Assembly (NCBI RefSeq): GCF_932526225.1
Contig: NC_064037.1
Location: 6,864,203 to 6,928,202 of the forward strand
Direction of reading: 5' to 3'
DNA from: Nematostella vectensis
Lineage: Eukaryota; Cnidaria; Anthozoa; Actiniaria; Edwardsiidae
Length of the DNA: 64,000 nt
The notes under the pieces were generated by a model, which was not told the origin of the DNA, made no database searches, and worked only from the letters and a program-made list of their open reading frames with translations. The translations under genes were made by a program, and so were the position numbers. Positions 62,968 through 64,000 of the stretch are shown here, in pieces; the stretch's first letter is position 1; every line of letters starts with the position of its first letter.

Positions 62968-64000
62968 CTTAGGATGAATTCATTAGTGTGTCGGACTCAT
63001 TCGTTGGTCAGTACGGGGTGCCTTAAGTACTTATCAACGTTCTCAGCCATCTGCGCCTTCAACCAACTATAAAATAATCACTTTTCATGACGTTTTAATC
63101 TTTGGCGAACTTGTGTTTGTTTTAGTTCGAAGATGTTAGATTGAGTTTTTGTTAGTTCAGTAGGAACGGAAGGGAAAAGTACGTATCAACGTTCTCGACC
63201 ACCTGCGCCTTCAACCTAAACTTTATAATAATCGATTGTCATATGACTTTTATTTAATCTCAGGTGAACTGGTGTTTGTTTTAGTTCAAAGTTAATTAGC
63301 TCAGTAGGAAACAAGATGCAATTTCCAATTTTCAATTGAAAAGTTATTAATAATTTTTTGTAGGCCTGAGAGTCTGACTAAGATTTAACTTTTTTTCTGC
63401 TTCCCTAGGACATCCCTTTAGAAGTAAGGATTATTTGAAGCAATTCTTCCACCTTTGCCAAAACTGATATTGCGAAATTCAGCGGCATTGATGAGCCTCC
63501 TCCGCCAAAGATTTGAGAAAAAAAACTATCTTTTTCGTGGTAACTAAAATTTAAACACTGAAGGACAGAAGTGACGTTGTTTCGCATATGAAATAAAACT
63601 GCTTTTTGTTGAAAATGCCTATATTTACTTATGATTATTTTATCCTTTTTATCTGCTCGTATAAAAGTTGTATGTTGAGTTAAATTGCTTTAAATATAAT
63701 TTTACAAGATAAACAAGTGCCATTGATTGTATCTAGCGCATTTTAAACAATATTTTATTGAGTCGTATTTGTGACCCGATGATGCTCAAACTTACTTCAA
63801 GTAACCTCCATTTCCCAATGCGTCTAGAATTACGCTACCAACTGTGTCGGAAAGAATGTTGATGAAACGAAACTTGCATACGGCCAACAAATACCGCCAT
63901 TAATTACAGGTCCCATAAAGCTTTTGTTTTCAATATCGCTCATAATCTAAATTGAGTTTTTTTTTAATTTGGTTCATCCAATGATTGTTATGAAATAGGG
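62968..64000. other. 5' flank of receptor B
   Basis: Matches the receptor A 5' flank, minus about 13 bp after the start region. Nothing further recognised. Confidence 0.5.

Larger units (their letters stand above)
59090..64000. repeat. Segmental duplication, copy B, cut by window end
   Basis: Homologous to 53845-58713 across gene and both flanks; very recent by eye (most 60-base lines differ at zero to three positions). Continues past 64000. Confidence 0.92.

Overview
This is eukaryotic, animal nuclear DNA. The genes are intron-rich with GT-AG introns, the proteins are closest to vertebrate-style orthologues, and the spacers are full of small terminal-inverted-repeat elements and one non-LTR retrotransposon. 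The gene style, with a somatomedin-B plus class-B 7TM receptor pair and vertebrate-like exon structure, suggests a cnidarian, probably an anthozoan such as a sea anemone. That placement is inference; no rRNA or mitochondrial marker is present.

Layout. 1-3155: spacer with two related MITEs, a broken RecQ-like helicase fragment and short duplications. 3156-33256 (minus): a complete strawberry notch (SBNO1-type) gene rebuilt here as 35 exons totalling 4290 nt (1429 codons plus stop, phases consistent throughout). Its introns hold large tandem arrays, several MITEs and a dead CR1/jockey-like LINE. 33257-35658: spacer with a 0.7-kb inverted-repeat element. 35659-38620 (minus): a three-exon secreted von Willebrand A-domain protein with nested MITEs in intron 1. 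40978-43252 (minus): a two-exon FKBP14-like ER prolyl isomerase ending in RDEL. About 43562-53749 (plus): the 5' part of a CABIN1-like gene (about 512 codons), divergent from FKBP14. 53845-64000: a 5.3-kb tandem segmental duplication, each copy holding one intronless 7TM receptor gene (minus).

The main observation is in the non-coding DNA. Most large intronic tandem arrays here are not arbitrary satellite. Their repeat units contain the last or first bases of the neighbouring exon plus its splice site. It is clear in SBNO for exon 34 on both sides, exons 13, 19, 22 and 29, and in CABIN1 for exon 16; it is weaker for SBNO exons 24 and 31. The result is dozens of copies of an apparently intact donor, or several of an acceptor, in a row beside the genuine one. 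Junction-seeded tandem amplification is the pattern in this window that ordinary annotation would miss.

The genes are functionally unrelated: a chromatin/Notch-pathway helicase-like regulator, an extracellular adhesion-type protein, an ER foldase, a calcineurin/MEF2/histone-chaperone scaffold, and surface receptors. Only FKBP14 and CABIN1 look likely to share a promoter.
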